From contig NC_091111.1 in assembly GCF_024713975.1 (NCBI RefSeq), positions 13,827,001 through 13,891,000 on the forward strand: a DNA stretch of 64,000 bases. Direction: 5' to 3'. This DNA is from Paralichthys olivaceus (Eukaryota; Chordata; Actinopteri; Pleuronectiformes; Paralichthyidae). Below are positions 53,662 to 64,000 of this stretch, piece after piece. The translations under genes and the position numbers were made by a program. How positions within the stretch are numbered: the first letter of the stretch is position 1; each line of letters opens with the position of its first letter. Below the pieces are notes generated by a model. It had not been told where the DNA came from, made no database searches, and saw only the letters and a list, made by a program, of their open reading frames with translations.

Positions 53662-55901
53662 CGCCAGACCACCAGGGCTGATGCTCAGCTAGCCATCTCG
53701 TCTGGATACAGCAGACACACACACATACACACTTCAGAACGGTGCCGGAGGAGACAAATATGCAGACGGGGACTGATTACACACCCGCTGCTGAAACAAT
53801 TCCCTTCCAACAGGTGCCTCAGCCCAGTTTCACTATTCACAGGTCATTGTTTGTTGAGCCTGGGAGAGACGAGTCTGTCGGAGTATAAATATGTCGTCAG
53901 ACATTTTGGGGCCAATTCCAAGTTGAGTCTCAAGTTTGAAGCTAGATTATATTTCACTGTGACTTAATGATTAAAGAAAAATACTGGAGTGACTTGATCG
54001 TTACTTTTGTCACATGGCCGTCTTATTCTGAGGTAACTGAGGCCTCACAGGTCAAGTCCGGGGTCTCATGTTTGTGACTGAGGTCTGCAGTGAACTGCCA
54101 CTGTGTCCATGTTGTACCTGTTGAAGTGGTAGATGTCCTGGATGTTGCCGAATAGTGAACCTTTGTCCTCGGAGCTCAGTGCCAGTCGGGATTGGTTACT
54201 GATACACTCCAGGTAGTCCTGCACAGGAGGAGAGAGAAAGAGAGAGAGAGAGAAGTCATGTTAGAGCTGGACAACTGTGGATTGATTGGCAGCAGCCTCG
54301 GTGCACGCACACACACACTTCATTATTACAGCTGACTCAGATTAACTCCTTCATTCTTCTCCAAACTTTTCACCCGCCACTTAAAACTACCATGCACCAC
54401 TCTGACCAATGCTGGTTGACCAGTTTGTGATTGAAGGCGTTCAGGAAATTTCTGTATATTCTAAAATAATCAGACAAAAAAACACACACAGCAAAACTAG
54501 AACTTCAGACCAAATCAATTTCCACGGTAGAAACAGAAATGGAGACTCCTCATTAATAGAGTTTATTTATTTCTGTTGTACTAAAGAGGAAAATATTATT
54601 CACATCCTTTTAATTTATTGTTTTTCCTGTGCACATTAAATTGTATTCATTGCAACAGGGGAAAAACTCATCATTTGTCAGGGCCTCCATTCCAGCTCTG
54701 TTCTTTATGTTGCAATAGCCGGCAGCAACGTAAGTAATTATTTTTTGAGAAATACAAATACAAATTAAAACACCCATGGTAGTTATCGTTTTTTATTTAA
54801 TTTGAATTCTCTTATTTGGTTTGAAGTGGTATTGAGAGACGTTAAGTTATGTTAATGCTCTGCTCGATCCCCTGTGGCGCTGTTTTGTGTCAACATCCTG
54901 ATCGGGGAGATAACACTGATCATCAGGTTTGAGTCCCACCACAGTCACTCTGATGCTGCAGGAAACACAGGTTCAACATGTTGGAAAACAGGTATAAATC
55001 TGCTCAGGCTGATTTAACACCAACGTCTCTTATCACTGGCTCCATCAGTGCCGTCAGCGCTGTAACGACTCGGCTCTCAGTCTGCCCCGCAGATAGAAAG
55101 TGAGAGGTGGGGAGGGAAACACACACCTGGTTTTTGTTGCACTAAACCCCTCACATTCATTTGTCATTATGTTCTTGGATATGTTGTTTGCACTGTGTAA
55201 TCACAACCTCAAGTCGATAAAAAAATCTGAATCCGGATCAGAAAACACACAGGAGCCGTGTCTGTCTCTCCGAAGCGTCTCTTGCTCGTCTGTCTCTCTG
55301 ACAAATGAGCTCAGATAATATCTGTTCCTGCAGGCTGCTGAAAGTCAGGAGTCAAACCCGAAACACAGCTACACGTGAAGAACACGTAAGACACACACAC
55401 ACACAGAGCTGTGGGATAGTCGGTCAGTAGGAGGAAGTATCCACCACAGTCTGTAACTGGGCAGGACACACACCCAGTGATTACAGCACACACTGATCCC
55501 CTGCTGTTATCTGTTGAATTTACAGCCTGCTGCTGTGGCTTTATCTTCTATGTTAATGTTATAATAGCAGCAGTCATTTAGAGAAGGGATTTCAAAAGAG
55601 TCTCAGCCAAAACAACCTGATTCAAACAAAGTGAAAGTCATTTTAATGTTTATGGGTTTAAAGGTGATGAGAGAGGCCGTGGTTTTTTGGTTTGGAGGAT
55701 TTGTCGGTTAATCCCGCTCACGGGCAGGTTGCTGGTTATGTGAGGGGTCACGTCAGGAGGTCATGTTTGGATTTTGTTGACTATCGTAGGTAATGTGTAA
55801 GGTGATGCTTTATTAGCCACGGGTCACAGATCTGACCTGGCCTGACCCGTTCACTCAACAACCTGAGCCAAAGCCTGGCTGATTCTCAACAATGGGCAGC
55901 A

Positions 55902-56000
<99 letters not shown>

Positions 56001-57920
56001 TCCTTAAGGTTCACTCCTTGCTAAGCATCAGACATAACATGTACAAACTTGATACTTTCTCCTGTTAACTATTAACCAGCTCAAGTACACACTTCTTTCC
56101 TCTGCAACAATCACATCCCTTCACAGTCGGAAGTCATTCCTCAAAATAATGTCGAGTGCCGATGTTGAAATCTCATTAATTTGAACAATTTGTCACTTTT
56201 ATTTGAAATGCCCAGTCAGCTACAAATGGCCTGTCAGTCGGAAAGCAAAGTGGCACAGAGAGCCTGACATGCTGCATCGCACAAAAGAAAAGCACATGCA
56301 AATATATTAAACAAAATCAAATGGGGAAAACATGTTCGCCTAACACATGCACACAACACTCAGGACACAACCACATGCATAAACTTCTGCAGAACACAAA
56401 AGAAACATTTCCAGGGAGACTCAGTATGACAAGCTTGTTTATCACTTTTTAGTGTCTCCAGGAAACGTGTTGTTTTCCAAATCGTTTTTTATTGAGCTCA
56501 GTGAGACTCGGGAAAACCTTTTTAGTTTTGGCTGCACGTTTGAGCATTAGGTTGTGTTGTCCATTTTTGCAGAACGTTTTCATAGGCCTTTTCTGTTTTT
56601 GCAGCAGTATTTGGTGTGTTGACAAATCCCTTTTCATTTCTTTTCTTTGGCTGCGTGGTTTTCAGGACCGCCATAGACATGAATTAATTCCTGGACCAAC
56701 TGACAAACCGCTCAGTACTTTCACTTGTACTTTAACCGATCTAAATGAAAGCATACGGCTCACACACAAGCTCGCACAGTGTGTGTGTGTGTATGTTTGC
56801 AAACCACAACACTGCTGACTGATGGGACACAGGTGAGCCCAAGGGAGTCTGGGTAAATATTTGTGCTTGAGGCTACCCCACCCTCTGCCCTTGCAGGAAG
56901 CAGCATGGGCAGAGGGATTATGGGATGATAGCGCGGGACCAGCTCACACAGGACAGTGCTGATAATAGATGGGTTGAGGCCGTCCAGTAGTTTTCTCTTC
57001 CCTGTAAGTAAACCGTCATGTTAAAGCTCTTTTCACACAGACGCAGCCATCGCAATCCATCTTCTGTGCACCCACTGGAACCGTCATTAAAAAGGGTGAA
57101 GAAAGGCAAAATGCATGAGTCTCTTCCAAAGTGCTGCTGAAGAATTAACCGTCCTGCCGCCTGAGTGTGGTGGTCCAGGGCTGGGTGGTCTGACGCACTA
57201 ATGGAGGTAGGTGATGTGCAGAAGAGCGACAGTGGAGGGTTATTAAGTGCTGCTACTAAGCTCTGTTCAGTGTTTTCCTAACCTACTTTGGACATTGTTA
57301 TCTCAGACCCAAATCCCTCTTACTACCTTCCTCTCAGTCTCCCCCTTTTCCTCACCTCCTGAAAGGGGGAGGAAAGGAAGGAGGAGCAGGAGAGGGTGGG
57401 ACATCGATCAAGGGTGACAGGCCAAAGCCACAACATCTAAAACCACACTCCCTCTACTTATCCTGTCTCTCTGGAATATGATTTTCCTGCTTTCTTTTTC
57501 CCTCGTATGAACCTTTTCAACCCTATACAACAAACACACATACACACACATGGCCCTTGACCCACGAGTGCAGAGCTGGGAAGGAAAGATGTGGAAAAAT
57601 GTGGACAAGGCTCAGACACATGCATCTTGCACCACAAACAACTCAAATTTAGCTGCAGGACACAAATGCAAAGCACATGTCACATGTGTGTTGCACATGC
57701 TAGCATGCACAATATCATTTTTCATGTTCCATGGAACCAAAAAGAGCTGAGCAGAGAAACAAAAGAAGAAGAAGAGTGAAAGGAGAGCAACCTTTGGTCC
57801 AAACCACTGCACCCAAGCTTAAACAAAGCCTCTAAAGTCCTGACTGGAGGCAATGTGTATCCTCGCAGTTCAAAGCCAACTTTAACAAAGGGAGTGTATT
57901 TGTCTGAGTGTGTGTGCATA

Positions 57921-57955
<35 letters not shown>

Positions 57956-58102
57956 TTTTTTTTAAAAAAAGAAAAAAAGCTGTGTTTGTGTGTGCCCACA
58001 GCACAAAAGCACTGGTGTCGTGTAACTCAGTCCAAACCCCGCCTGCGAACGCAGGTGACCTTATTGTATTGAAGGTTCGCTGCAGGCAACAAGCTGCATG
58101 TG

Positions 58103-58172
<70 letters not shown>

Positions 58173-59194
58173 GGAAACCACAAAGATATAAAGGATGATT
58201 GTTATCTGGTGAATTTAAGCCCCATATTCCTCCTGAAGGTCACGGCAGGCACTGGACTGCAACACGTTTATGACATCCTACTGCCGCTCTGAGCTTAACT
58301 GGGTCAGCGAGGAAATATTTCACTTCTGTCACTGTTTTGCCTGGAAAAGATGGGACCTTGTAAAAATTTAAAACCATTTGATCTTGTTTGAATTTTAAAC
58401 ATTAAAAAGACGTAGTTCCGGGTCGATACAGATTGGCCTAATCACCAATGCGCGGCCTGTAATTCTGGGTAGTATCAGAGGTATTTCTGATGCTAGGTTC
58501 GGAAGATTTCTACCAAAAATATTTAGATCAAAACCTTAACTATAGTAAAACACAAATCCTGAAGATAAACTGATTGACCCATCCTGGGAGATACCTGAGA
58601 GGTCACATTTGGAGCTGATATAATCTGAGAACCCTTGAATTTGTTCAAAGCCTCACATCTGATGTGTTGCCAAATGTGCTTTACCTTTGATATTTTATAC
58701 CCGTCCCACGTGTAGGATCCTTCTGCTTCTCATTTCTTGCAGAGGTTATATTATGTTTAGTTTTTTCTGTCCCTTACCTCTACTATGCTTCGCAGGTCCT
58801 GGACGTATGTTCTCTCTGTATCCAGTATCTCCTGCACCACTCGGTCCACATATGTCCTGGGTCCCTGCCCCGTCCGCTCACCTCCCACAGGACTCAACTC
58901 TGGCTCTGAATGTTCTGTTGGAGTCTGTTCGCTGCCCTGTCTCCCTTGCCCCCTCCCTGTGTCCATGCCTTTTTCATTTCTGTCCTCTTCCTCCCCACAT
59001 CCCAGCTGCCGAGCCGGGACCAGCTCCAACCGAATGGCCCCGGAGTCCCGGTCCGAGGTCATTGGGTTACAGTGAGGGGCAGGGACGAGGGTGGAGCGGC
59101 TGCCCAGGGAGCAGTGACTGTCCCGGGAGGAGGCGGACGAAGAGGTGGAGCTGTAGCTAATCGGCCTTTCGGCAATGTCGGGCGACGAGTCCAT
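40108..59194 (-). CDS. plekhg1: pleckstrin homology and RhoGEF domain-containing family G member 1
   Basis: A Dbl-family guanine-nucleotide exchange factor for Rho GTPases. Sixteen exons on the minus strand: 58778-59194 (coding part), 54118-54218, 53119-53188, 48869-48915, 47095-47245, 46577-46708, 45740-45922, 45535-45630, 44623-44709, 44203-44236, 44020-44112, 43871-43932, 43569-43760, 43346-43465, 41405-43238 and 40108-41114. Phases agree and give about 1,541 residues (human near 1,385). The DH domain is at about 117-302 ([36 protein letters not shown]) and PH at about 320-430 ([29 protein letters not shown]). The long tail keeps [59 protein letters not shown] and [12 protein letters not shown] chose [16 protein letters not shown] as the start because it aligns with the human N-terminus. 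The frame stays open upstream to the exon edge at 59343, so a longer N-terminus is possible. Confidence 0.93.
48590..48613. repeat. G-rich tract, G-quadruplex candidate
   Basis: GGAGGAGGGAGGGAGGGGG holds three GGG-or-longer runs plus GG runs with one-base spacers. It lies on the non-template strand of a plekhg1 intron. Confidence 0.7.
49250..49326. repeat. dispersed percomorph repeat fragment
   Basis: GCCACTAGGGGGCAATCAGG, then GGCTTCACTTT and CATCTTTATATACAGACTATG, resembles a short repeat common in percomorphs, often ending in a 'tatatacagtctatg' phrase. It includes a CTCF-like CCACTAGGGGGC core. Confidence 0.6.
51060..51133. repeat. (TG)n microsatellite
   Basis: About 37 uninterrupted TG units in a plekhg1 intron, long enough to be highly polymorphic. 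Confidence 0.95.
52110..52132. repeat. poly-T run
   Basis: About 23 T residues in a row. It could be a reversed retroposon tail, but no body is recognised next to it. Confidence 0.85.
52372..52403. repeat. (GT)n microsatellite
   Basis: About 16 GT units followed by imperfect GTGCGCGTGAGTG sequence. Confidence 0.9.
52587..52866. repeat. LINE-derived 3' fragment ending in GGATGGATGG
   Basis: The pattern CTGCGTGGGTTTTATCCAGC, CTTCCTCCCACAGGCCAAAGAC, a middle region with TGTGAGCATGAATGGTTATTTG, CAGCTGGGATCGGCTCCAGC and a terminal GGATGGATGGATAA matches a very common fish repeat that is the 3' end of a non-LTR retrotransposon (RTE or L2 type). It is truncated at the 5' side and non-coding. Confidence 0.75.
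53588..53652. repeat. (GT)n microsatellite
   Basis: About 32 GT units then GAGAGAGA, in the plekhg1 intron between 53189 and 54117. Confidence 0.95.
55904..55996. repeat. (AC)n microsatellite, the longest in the window
   Basis: About 46 AC units without interruption. Assembly length at such arrays is often unreliable. Confidence 0.95.
57923..57953. repeat. (GT)n microsatellite
   Basis: About 15 GT units followed by a run of T and A-rich sequence. Confidence 0.92.
58105..58169. repeat. (GT)n microsatellite
   Basis: About 32 GT units, 150 bp from the previous array. The two may mispair during replication. Confidence 0.95.
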
Positions 59195-59343
59195 GCTGAG
59201 GGCAGAGCAGTAGCGTGAGGAGGCGTGGCGGAAGGCTGGGTTGCGCAGGCAGCGGGCCGGGATGTCGACGGAGCTCAGGACAGAGCCAGAGTCCGGGACT
59301 TCAGGAAGGGGCGGCAATGCATCAGGCAGGTAGTTGTAATCAT
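59195..59343 (-). other. plekhg1: upstream part of plekhg1 first coding exon
   Basis: This 149-bp stretch is bounded by a strong acceptor (long pyrimidine tract then CCAG on the gene strand). It continues the plekhg1 frame without a stop (DYNYLPDALPPLPEVPDSG...). There is no in-frame ATG. It is either 5' UTR that happens to be open or coding sequence of a longer isoform whose start is in an upstream exon. Confidence 0.5.
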
Positions 59344-62300
59344 CTGGAGAGAAAACGAGACAAAGACAAACATAAGATTTGGGTCCAAATGTTATATAAT
59401 ATAATTATTAAGTTTCTGACAAACAACAGAACTGTGGAAATAAAAACACCAGCTGGCTCATTCATCTCAATGAGACCAACACAATGCCACAGTGGGGGTG
59501 TTGTTACGGGCAGCTCCACCCAAATAAACAGTTCAGCAGAAAAGGTTAACATGACTCACCACTGAAAAAGGCTCAATAACGGCCAATCAAACAGAAGCAA
59601 AGGTAAATGGCCTCTAAATTTCACCTTTGGGTGAAACAGACTTCTTGTCCTAGTGTTTCTAAATAAAAAGCTGCAGATAGAATACATGACGTTGTCTGGA
59701 ACAATGATGCTACTACTTTGCTGTTGGTTGTGGTCTGACAAGTAAAATCAGTAAAATTTTATTTATAGCCCCCAAAGTTTAAGTTTGTCTCTGAACAACC
59801 TTGGAGGCCATCTTCTAGCCTCTGATCATAAATAAGCCTCTGAGGCCAATGGCCAATATTTGGGCCAAGACTCGTTCTTCTGTTCACCATACACTGTTAA
59901 GTTTCTTTTATCACACGTGTCAAACATGCAGCTGAATTAAAAGCTGATGCGTTTCAGAAATGTGTTCTTTTGATCTCAACACGCACGTAAAGCTGTGGCA
60001 ACCAAAGCCTGCTCCAACATGATCCATCAAACGAAAAACAAAAACCCCAAAATCTTGTCCCTCGCCCAAAATATTCTACACATTCACACACTGAATATCT
60101 TTATAGAGATTCAACATGTGACCTCCATCAAAACAAAAAGCAACAGGAGGGATCCGTCTGATGGGAGACAAGCAACAGGTGCCATAACAGACACACAGAA
60201 AGACAGACAAAGCAAATTCAAACATTCAGCAGTCCCTGTACTTCTTCTTCATTAAACTAGGAGCTAAACAGAGTCACAGTATGTAACTTACGATTTACCA
60301 CTTTAATATTCTTACAGCCAAACTGTTTAGTATCTCGATTCCTGACATTCCTGCAGACCACAGTGAGACTGACCAGCAGTTATGTGAGGACCACTGACTC
60401 ACAGTTGTCCTCAGTTCCACCCAAATGTTTCATATACAAGGAGCTGGTGTGAGGAAACACACACACGAAACATAAACTTTTGATTTCTAATTATGTGAGC
60501 GTGCATGTTTGTGTTTGAGCATTTTTCCAACGGAACACAGAAAGAGCTTGAGTTTAATGACAAGCTTAGTGTAATACAGAGAGCACTGCACACTGAGGCC
60601 ATGAATGAAAGCCCTATTTCACACACAAGATTGTGTGTGTGTGTGTGTGTGTGTGCGACTACAGGAGTCTGTTTGGCGTACCGCGGTGCCAAACTGGCTC
60701 TCAACCTTGTGTCTGTGGAGAGATCCGTTAAGATATGATTACTGACTCCCGAGGCCCCACAGTGAGGCCGGCTGAAGTGAAACCACACATGCAGCGTATC
60801 GGACAGAAGCTCTCCAAGTTTCCCTCAACGGTTTCCAAGGTCTCGCTTCAAAGGGCAGCTTTGACGGGAAGTGCAGGGAGCAAGCAAACACAGCAGCCAG
60901 GCGAGGGGAGGACAAGATGAGAGAGCCTCATACCGTCTCAGTGGGAGTTTGACACCGGTCTTTATAATCAAAGCTCCTTACACCAGAAGGCCGGCAGCAC
61001 CGGTGTTGTGGCAACACTGATCTCCAGAGCCTTATAGGACAGTGTCACTCTCTCTCTCTCTCTTTCTTTCTTTCATACAGCAGCACCAGCTCAGCTTTAA
61101 AACCTGTCTCACTTCAAAGCTCCAGAGATCACACGCTCCAAAACATGAAACGTGAAACTGAAGACAAGCTCAAAGAATCCTGGGTACATACCCACTCTCT
61201 CACCTTTCAAATAGGTACCTTGGAGGTCTTTCTGCAACGGTGACACCTCTTTAGAGAGCAGCAGACATGCTCGTTAGACAGGTCTGCGATGAGAAGATCA
61301 CAGGGTTGAGTTTGAAAACTACTAACAAATCGATACCCAGCTAAGAAACGACACCTGTAATCTTTAAGTTTAACTGGTTCCTGGTTAATGCTCTGTCAGC
61401 ACAGCCATGAGAAGCAATTTGTGCCTCTGTATCTTCCCCAAAGACACTTTCGCATGTGGACTGGAGGAGTCAGGAATCAGATCACTGACATTTTGATTAG
61501 TGGAGGACCCGCTTTACCCACTGATCCACACTGCCCTAGTCTGGTCCTGATCATGAATAGTCCCTTGATCCATTGCGGATATGAAAATATTGATGAGTTC
61601 GGCTTTGAGTCCAAACATCACAAATATGTCCAGGCCCTGGAGTCTGTCCGTACCATTACCATTACAAACATGTTTTTCAGAGGCAAATAAAATGTCAATT
61701 TCTGGTTATATTGTTTCTTGGATGGAAATTATCTGTATTGAAATCCACCTTTGAAAAAACAGTAACGGAGGGAGACGCCTGCTGAATCACAGCTTTAGCT
61801 TTAATTCTGCTTCGTTGGCGTGCCAAGAAAAGCAGGAAGGAATTGGAGCGTCCAAAAACTGGAGTGGCATGTAACAGTGTTTTCCTCAGACAAGCTTGGG
61901 TGCTGATTGACTGTGCGTGTTTAAAATATGCGTGTGCGTCCATCCAAATACTTACACTCCCCCAGTCTGACCCACTTTTCAACAATTACAGATCAGAGAG
62001 TCCAGTGGGTGAGAACAACACAAAAACCAACATCCTCGGCTTGGTGATAAGCAGCACACGGCTTTAGAGTCATCATACACACAATACAGTTTTATTATAT
62101 TACACGTGAAGACATTAAAGAGTAACTGACCGGTTTCTTTGTCCTTTGTCTAATCTGTGATTTATCCGTTCTTATCACAACAGGTGTATGTCAATCTATC
62201 CCGTGTGCGTGTCACTCAAAATGCATTATGTTTATCACTGAAGATAACGCTACCTGAACGAACAACCTAATGATCCTCGCATAGGTAGATATGGGCAGTG

Positions 62301-63184
62301 CACACGTGCAACTGGCGTGGACGCACACGCACACACACACAGGCTTAGAGAGTAAATACAGACGAAACCATGTGTTTCCGTTTGCAGTGAAACCCAAACA
62401 TCACAGAGAAAGATTGCTCCATCCCTTGTTTGCCCAGCCCCTCCTTCCCAGCTTCGAGCTTCATGTTTGGGGCACGCTGTGGTCGTCTCCTGGGTGAACT
62501 GGCTCTTGAACACACACACACCAATAACCTGCACGCCCTACTCAACACACACACACACATGCACACACGCACACAGATGGAGAGAGAGGGAGGATGGCCA
62601 GCCTTTAGTTTGCTCCTGTCCGGATTATGTTCCACCCGCTCCTTGTAAATGATCTGTAATTATAGTTCCTAAGCCTGCAGGTTAGGACCGTTTCTCCTGT
62701 GTGTGTGTTTGTGTTGTACATCCGTGCATGCAAGGATTAGGGCAGTGTGTGAGGGCTGCGTTTCCTGCTGGGCGAGACAGAGAGGGTGAATCACAGAGAG
62801 GCTGCACAACCTGTCTTCAATCTCTGGCTTTCATTTAACTTGAAAAATAAAGCCCCCAAAGAGCCGAGGCTCTATGAAGTTTAAGATGTTGATCATCAGG
62901 CTCGTCTGGAAGGAAAACAGCGTGAACCAGGAGGAACCGGACTGAGAAGAGAGCAGGCGATAAACACTGAGGGAACAAACACTGGCAATGTACTGCGAGT
63001 CGAGTGTAAACAACTATTGTGCTTTATCTTTAGGACAAGGAAATACCTGTAAATATATGTTTATTCTGATTACTTAAAAATGGATGAAAAATGGATTGGT
63101 AGTAGATAATATATAAATTGTAAAATCCTCAATATTCTTTGCACCACGACACAAAACAACTTTGGAAGGAACCAATTTAACAAC
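59344..63184. other. upstream intron of plekhg1, no gene seen
   Basis: Because the exon ending at 59343 has an acceptor, at least one exon lies upstream, here or beyond the window. I could not identify it; a possible donor at 60927-60932 on the minus strand is not convincing. Visible repeats are a short (TG)n at 60632-60655 and TC-rich DNA at 61041-61074. Confidence 0.45.
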
Positions 63185-63640
63185 CAAAAGCTGCTTTCAG
63201 ATACGCACTGAAGTCATTTTCCTGAAAATTTCCAGATGTGTGAACACAATTGTCGGAGTGAGTTGCTCCAGACGTTTTCCAGGAAAATTGTCTTGCCAGC
63301 TCTGTGGTAAAATATCGGGAAAATGTCTGAGTGAGCTTATGTGAGGACACATCAGGGAAATGTCAGACAAATTCATATCGAGTGAGTGGGCGTGTTAATG
63401 ATGTTTCACATGACAGACACGAAACAGAGTTGCAGCGCACATACGAGACACCAACAAAGATTTCAACTTGGACAGATGACAAGATCCGAGTGGTTTTTGC
63501 GGGAATGACCAACGATGGTGTTGTGATGTGTAAACAAAAATGTGGTTTCTGCAGCAGAATCTTCATCTCCTGCCTCCTGCATGCTCTACCCAGACATTTG
63601 CTTGAAAAGCATATAAATAAAGTTTGATTGATTGATATTT
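63185..63640. repeat. probable retroelement-like repeat with GATTGATTGAT tail
   Basis: The stretch ends in ATAAATAAAGTTTGATTGAT TGAT, a tail form typical of abundant fish non-LTR elements or their SINE partners. The preceding text (CTGCTTTCAGATACGCACTG, TTCCAGATGTGTGAACACA) resembles a common fish repeat. Element boundaries are not certain. Confidence 0.45.
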
Positions 63641-64000
63641 CAAAGTGGATTGAATATAACATAAGAACATATATTCAACATATTAAGGAACAACAATTGA
63701 AATGAATAATGATTGAAACCGTTTAATCTATAAACGCATTCTGTGGTCAGTGTCGTGTTCACAATACACAAACAATACACACAGGGTTATAAACTGCTTC
63801 CAGTCAAGAATAAACAGATCAACATTTTGCTGTGCATGAGGCCACATCACACATCCACAACAACCTGCTACAACCTGATCATTCCTCTCTATCCCTTCAG
63901 TCACTGCAACAGGTTGGTGAAGCCCCTCTACCCGTCCAGCCCGGTTTAATGACTCTACACTTAACTTCTCCAGTTCCACTGCACGCTTTATGGTCACCTG
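63641..64000. other. end of window, no gene seen
   Basis: The open frame at 63728-63997 on the minus strand (89 codons) has no recognised domain. It could not be tied to plekhg1 by a splice pair. Confidence 0.4.

Larger units (their letters stand above)
54219..58777. other. plekhg1 intron 1 of the coding region
   Basis: A 4.6-kb intron separates the first coding exon from the rest of the DH domain. It contains three long (AC/TG)n arrays at 55904-55996, 57923-57953 and 58105-58169, and no other recognised feature. Open frames over the arrays are artefacts of the dinucleotide repeats. Confidence 0.6.

Noticed and set aside
60927-60932. Possible splice donor of an upstream plekhg1 exon
   Set aside because: A single GTATGA on the minus strand without a supporting exon or conserved protein text is not enough.

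Overview
This window is nuclear DNA from a ray-finned fish, probably a percomorph; the species cannot be told from the sequence. It carries vertebrate genes with GT-AG introns, long (AC)n tracts and several short repeats I recognise as common in percomorph genomes. There are no bacterial, phage or CRISPR features. All five genes are recognisable vertebrate orthologues, and the exon models below were built by hand from splice sites and checked for reading-frame phase.

Layout. Positions 1-15,450 form a gene-poor stretch with microsatellites, fragments of fish repeats and no exon I can defend. Next comes sod2 (minus, CDS 16,007-17,851; mitochondrial Mn superoxide dismutase). It lies head to head with wtap (plus, CDS 19,720-24,677; m6A writer subunit) across a candidate shared promoter. 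acat2 follows (plus, CDS 26,254-31,477; cytosolic acetoacetyl-CoA thiolase). It is tail to tail with tcp1 (minus, CDS 32,344-37,159; CCT-alpha chaperonin subunit), and the two predicted 3' ends are only about 100 bp apart. Last is plekhg1 (minus, CDS about 40,108-59,194, with a 3' UTR down to about 38,165), a Rho guanine-nucleotide exchange factor with DH and PH domains. Its upstream exon or exons were not found and may lie beyond the window. The sod2-wtap-acat2-tcp1 block matches the conserved vertebrate cluster on human 6q25.3; plekhg1 maps to 6q25.1 in human and is directly adjacent here.

The most interesting non-coding content is in tcp1. Introns 1, 3, 6 and 7 each hold a box H/ACA snoRNA-like sequence. 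They form two homologous pairs, and their stems show compensatory changes. Human TCP1 is known to host SNORA20 and SNORA29, so this fish appears to carry each as a duplicated pair. A perfect three-unit heat-shock element and two CACGTG boxes lie just upstream of tcp1.

Other points of note: acat2 intron 8 contains an inverted-repeat transposon-like element that has grown an internal array of about 172-bp units. The 5' splice site of wtap intron 6 places a stop codon two bases into the intron, so retention would give a 151-residue protein. A CTCF-like motif lies between tcp1 and plekhg1. I found no sign of a wholly novel multi-gene system; the window is an ordinary, well-conserved housekeeping cluster with unusual intronic content.
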